Position numbers and translations under genes: made by a program
The notes under the pieces: generated by a model
Database searches by the model: none
Seen by the model: only the letters and a program-made list of their open reading frames with translations
Told to the model about the DNA's origin: nothing
From: CAG-791 sp045113775
Lineage (GTDB): Bacteria; Bacillota; Clostridia; Lachnospirales; Lachnospiraceae
Length of the DNA stretch: 6,691 nucleotides
Direction: 5' to 3'
Assembly (NCBI GenBank): GCA_045113775.1
Contig: JBGUJH010000116.1
Coordinates: 1-6,691, forward strand
Part shown: piece by piece, positions 4,392 to 6,691 of the stretch
Layout: each line of letters starts with the position of its first letter
How positions within the stretch are numbered: position 1 is the first letter of the stretch

Positions 4392-4961
4392 ATGAAACTT
4401 GAAGAGAACAGCATTAATAAAATCCCCATGGATCGTCCTCACGGAACGGCAACGCTCAAAACCAAACGGCTGACACTTCGCAAGCACAAACCGAAGGATG
4501 CTCAGCGGCTCTTTGAGCACTTCGGCGACGACGATTCCATGTCCCGCTACTCGGGCTGGAATCCCTATAAAACGCCGGAGATGGCGCGAAACACTGTTCA
4601 GCAGTTTATTGACGGCTGCTCCGACCCTCGTTTCTACGCTTGGGGCATCGAGTCGGGGGGCACGCTGGTCGGGACGATCGGCGCTTATGATTATGATGGC
4701 GGCAGTATTGAAGTCGGCTTCTCCGTTGTTCGGGATTATCGCGGGCACGGATACGCCGCGGAAGCGCTGGCTGCGGTTCTGGACTACCTGACCGTGAATG
4801 AGGAGATTCCGCGCGTCACCGCATGGTGCGCCGCCGAGAACGATGCATCACGGCGCACATTGGAAAAAGCAGGGATGAAATATGTCGCAACGGAGAAGGA
4901 CGGAATCCGTGTCGGCGACAAAAAGTACGATAAAATGTATTACGAAACCGAATATCTATAG
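4392..4961 (+). CDS. GNAT family N-acetyltransferase (RimJ/RimL-like), 189 aa
   Basis: GNAT enzymes move an acetyl group from acetyl-CoA to an amine; this one resembles the RimJ/RimL-like branch (Acetyltransf_3), which includes protein N-terminal and small-molecule acetyltransferases. The opening TLKTKRLTLRKHKPKD is typical of that branch. The acetyl-CoA-binding motif A is VVRDYRGHGYAAEAL (about residues 112-126), with the R-G-x-G pyrophosphate-binding turn. Motif B follows as WCAAENDASRRTLEKAGM (145-162). ATG at 4392 is preferred over the ATG at 4380, because GGAGG (4382-4386) sits 5 nt before it and overlaps the earlier start. The length is normal for the family. It precedes a MATE transporter by 66 bp in the same direction, so co-transcription is likely. 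The substrate cannot be told from sequence. It lies on the chromosome side of the tRNA. Confidence 0.92.
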   Translation: MKLEENSINKIPMDRPHGTATLKTKRLTLRKHKPKDAQRLFEHFGDDDSMSRYSGWNPYKTPEMARNTVQQFIDGCSDPRFYAWGIESGGTLVGTIGAYDYDGGSIEVGFSVVRDYRGHGYAAEALAAVLDYLTVNEEIPRVTAWCAAENDASRRTLEKAGMKYVATEKDGIRVGDKKYDKMYYETEYL

Positions 4962-5027
4962 TTTGATTAGCGAGCTGAATGTCGCCAAAACCCCTGAGCT
5001 CTTGAGAATCTTGAAAGGAGCCTCCTC

Positions 5028-6458
5028 ATGTCACAGGTCAGCAAATCTCCGAATCCACATGATTTCGAAAATGCCCCGATTCCGCCCGACACCACTGAGG
5101 CTCCCATGCCTTCGGGCGCCGCAAATCCTCTGGGCACCGCCCCGGTGGGAAGTCTTTTGCTGCAGTATGCCGTTCCCAGCATTATCGCCACCCTGATCTC
5201 TTCCCTCTACAACATGGTGGACCAGATGTTCATCGGCCAGAGGATCGGCTTCCTGGGGAACGCCGCCACTACTGTTGCCTATCCGCTCACTTTCCTATGC
5301 GGCGCACTCACGATCCTCTTCAGCAACGGATCCTCCGTCAACTTCAACATCTGCAACGGCCGCCGGAAGACCGACGAAGCCTTGGGCTTTGCGGGCGCCG
5401 GTCTCACTCTCCTTGCTTTGCAGGGAGTGATCATAGGAACGCTGGTCTTTCTTTTCACGCCCGTGTTTGTACACCTATTCGGCGCGACTGAGGAAGTCTT
5501 TCCCTATGCGGTTACCTACATGCGCCTGATCGCGCCCGGCCTGCCTTTCCTTGCCATCACTTCAGGCGGCACGCTTCTCATCCGGTCCGACGGGAGCCCG
5601 CGCTTTGCTCTATTTTGCTCCATGGCCGGCGTCGCCCTGAACTTTGTCCTGGACTATCTTTTCCTCTTTCCCCTCAATATGGGCATAGCGGGCGCCGCGC
5701 TGGCGACAGTTACGGGGCAGATCGTCTCAGCCCTTCTCGTCGCGGGATACATGCTCCGCTTCAAGACCGGGAAACTGGAACGAACACACTTTGCCGTAAC
5801 TGGTCAAAAAATCACACAAATCATCTCCATCGGAGCGGCCGGAAGTCTCAACCAGGCTGCCATGTTTGTCATGAACCTTGTTCTCAACAGCTCGCTGAGC
5901 CACTACGGTGCGCTCTCCCTTTATGGCGGGAGCGAGGCTCTTGCAGCTGCGGGCGTCGTCACCAAGGTCAACTTCCTCTTCTATTCCACGATCGTCGGCT
6001 GCAGTATCGGCGGGCAGCCCATCATGGGCTTCAACTTCGGCGCCGGCAAATATGACCGCGTCAAGGAGACTTCTCTCCTGATGTTCCGATACGCCTTTTT
6101 CATCGGCTCAGTGGAGACGTTTTGTTTCTGGCTCTTCCCGCATCAGATCCTCTCCTTGTTTGGGGGCGGCGCCGGCGGGTATGAATCTTTTGCCCTGCGC
6201 TACATGCATGAGTTCATGCTGCTGGTCGTCCTGGCAGGCGTCCTTCCGGTCTCCATGAACACGATGGTCTCTATCAAACAGCCAAAAAAGGGTATCATTA
6301 TATCTCTTTCCAAGCAGCTTGTACTGATTACTCTGCTGCTCATCCTGCCCCGCTTTATGGGCATCGACGGCGTCCTCTGCTCGGGTCCCATAGCCGATTT
6401 TCTGGTCGCGGTCGCTGCCTTCGTCGTGATCCGACGAGCCTTCAGGGCGCTGGTATGA
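5028..6458 (+). CDS. MATE family multidrug efflux transporter (MepA-like), 476 aa
   Basis: MATE proteins export cationic drugs and other compounds across the cytoplasmic membrane in exchange for sodium or protons. Length and hydrophobic pattern fit the usual 12 membrane segments in two similar halves. Family hallmarks are YNMVDQMFIGQRIG in the first half (about 61-74), LIRSDGSPRFAL (184-195), LNFVLDYLFLFPLNMGIAGA (204-223) and GGQPIMGFNFGAGKYDRV (328-345) in the second half. The first 38 residues before the first membrane segment are rich in Pro and Ser and look like a cytoplasmic tail. The start is firm: AAAGGAG (5014-5020) is 7 nt before the ATG. It follows the acetyltransferase gene and is closed by a strong terminator. 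MepA-like grouping is from sequence impression; substrates are unknown. Confidence 0.95.
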   Translation: MSQVSKSPNPHDFENAPIPPDTTEAPMPSGAANPLGTAPVGSLLLQYAVPSIIATLISSLYNMVDQMFIGQRIGFLGNAATTVAYPLTFLCGALTILFSNGSSVNFNICNGRRKTDEALGFAGAGLTLLALQGVIIGTLVFLFTPVFVHLFGATEEVFPYAVTYMRLIAPGLPFLAITSGGTLLIRSDGSPRFALFCSMAGVALNFVLDYLFLFPLNMGIAGAALATVTGQIVSALLVAGYMLRFKTGKLERTHFAVTGQKITQIISIGAAGSLNQAAMFVMNLVLNSSLSHYGALSLYGGSEALAAAGVVTKVNFLFYSTIVGCSIGGQPIMGFNFGAGKYDRVKETSLLMFRYAFFIGSVETFCFWLFPHQILSLFGGGAGGYESFALRYMHEFMLLVVLAGVLPVSMNTMVSIKQPKKGIIISLSKQLVLITLLLILPRFMGIDGVLCSGPIADFLVAVAAFVVIRRAFRALV

Positions 6459-6471
6459 TATGAAATATTAC

Positions 6472-6526
6472 AAAGACGGTTCTGCTGACAGCTTTTCAAA
6501 AGTTGTCAGCAGAACCGTCTTTTTCA
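6472..6526. terminator. Strong terminator after the MATE gene, probably bidirectional
   Basis: A perfect 19-bp stem, 6472-6490 with 6504-6522, is extended by CTTTT/AAAAG inside the loop. On the plus strand it ends in CTTTTTC (6519-6525). On the minus strand the stem ends in CCGTCTTTG, giving a short U-run for the convergent gene to the right. Confidence 0.9.
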
Positions 6527-6560
6527 CTTCTCCAAAAACATCAGAGGAACTTTTCTTTGG

Positions 6561-6594
6561 TATTTCTCGATGGTCCTTATTTCTCGATGATCCT
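6561..6594. repeat. Tandem 17-bp duplication at the end of the right-hand gene
   Basis: TATTTCTCGATGGTCCT (6561-6577) is followed at once by TATTTCTCGATGATCCT (6578-6594), 16 of 17 identical. On the minus strand the first-read copy contains the stop codon of the convergent gene and encodes its last residues; the second copy is untranslated. Confidence 0.75.
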
Positions 6595-6691
6595 GATCAC
6601 AGAGCCGATCCCGATCTCAGGCATGGGCTTTGCCTCGCAGTAGATGGTGCCGGGCAGCTCCGCCTCTGTGGCGCCGCTGAAGTTAAATGTG
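6577..6691 (-). CDS. C-terminal end of an unrecognised protein (partial)
   Basis: Reading leftwards from the window edge, 37 codons run to TAA at 6577-6579. The visible residues include FNFSGATEAELPGTIYCEAK and end in IGSVIRIIEK. The alternation of polar and hydrophobic residues suggests beta strands. The high G+C at third codon positions matches the neighbouring acetyltransferase and MATE genes, supporting a real chromosomal gene. It converges on the MATE gene with the terminator between them. Too little is visible to name a family. Confidence 0.6.
   Translation of the reverse strand, partial: TFNFSGATEAELPGTIYCEAKPMPEIGIGSVIRIIEK

Overview
The window looks like bacterial DNA from a Clostridia-type Firmicute, probably Lachnospiraceae-like. 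The reasons are strong GGAGG-type ribosome binding sites, U-tailed terminators, a class C group II intron and an integrase of the type common on Clostridia integrative elements. The species cannot be named from the sequence. The right third (about 4265-6691) is visibly richer in G+C than the left part and reads as resident chromosome. The left two thirds (1-4191) read as one end of an integrated mobile element.

Layout from left to right. Positions 1-80 are the first 80 nt of a group II intron on the minus strand. It sits immediately after a long terminator hairpin (85-151), the usual home of class C introns. The hairpin ends a minus-strand two-gene operon: a tyrosine recombinase (960-2003) followed 13 bp later by a coiled-coil protein of unknown function (134-946). 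Next is a 650-bp stretch (2004-2655) packed with inverted repeats, a recurring GTRTAYGG motif and one small plausible gene (2324-2440, 38 residues, strong ribosome binding site, own terminator). On the plus strand follows a second, unrelated-looking tyrosine recombinase of 493 residues (2656-4137). It ends 54 bp from the 3' end of a tRNA-Ala(GGC) gene on the minus strand (4192-4264).

The integrase beside the tRNA 3' end implies that the element entered at this tRNA and extends leftwards beyond the window. The 3' end of the integrase gene carries two 12-bp direct repeats exactly 21 bp apart, which could be arm-type integrase binding sites. Right of the tRNA are its promoter, then a GNAT acetyltransferase and a MATE efflux transporter in the same direction (probably one operon), a strong terminator, and the last 37 codons of a convergent unknown gene.

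The least explained part is the left module: a catalytically complete tyrosine recombinase with two unusual insertions, its coiled-coil partner, and the structured DNA between it and the tRNA-linked integrase. It may be a separate recombination unit nested in the element; the sequence alone does not prove this.
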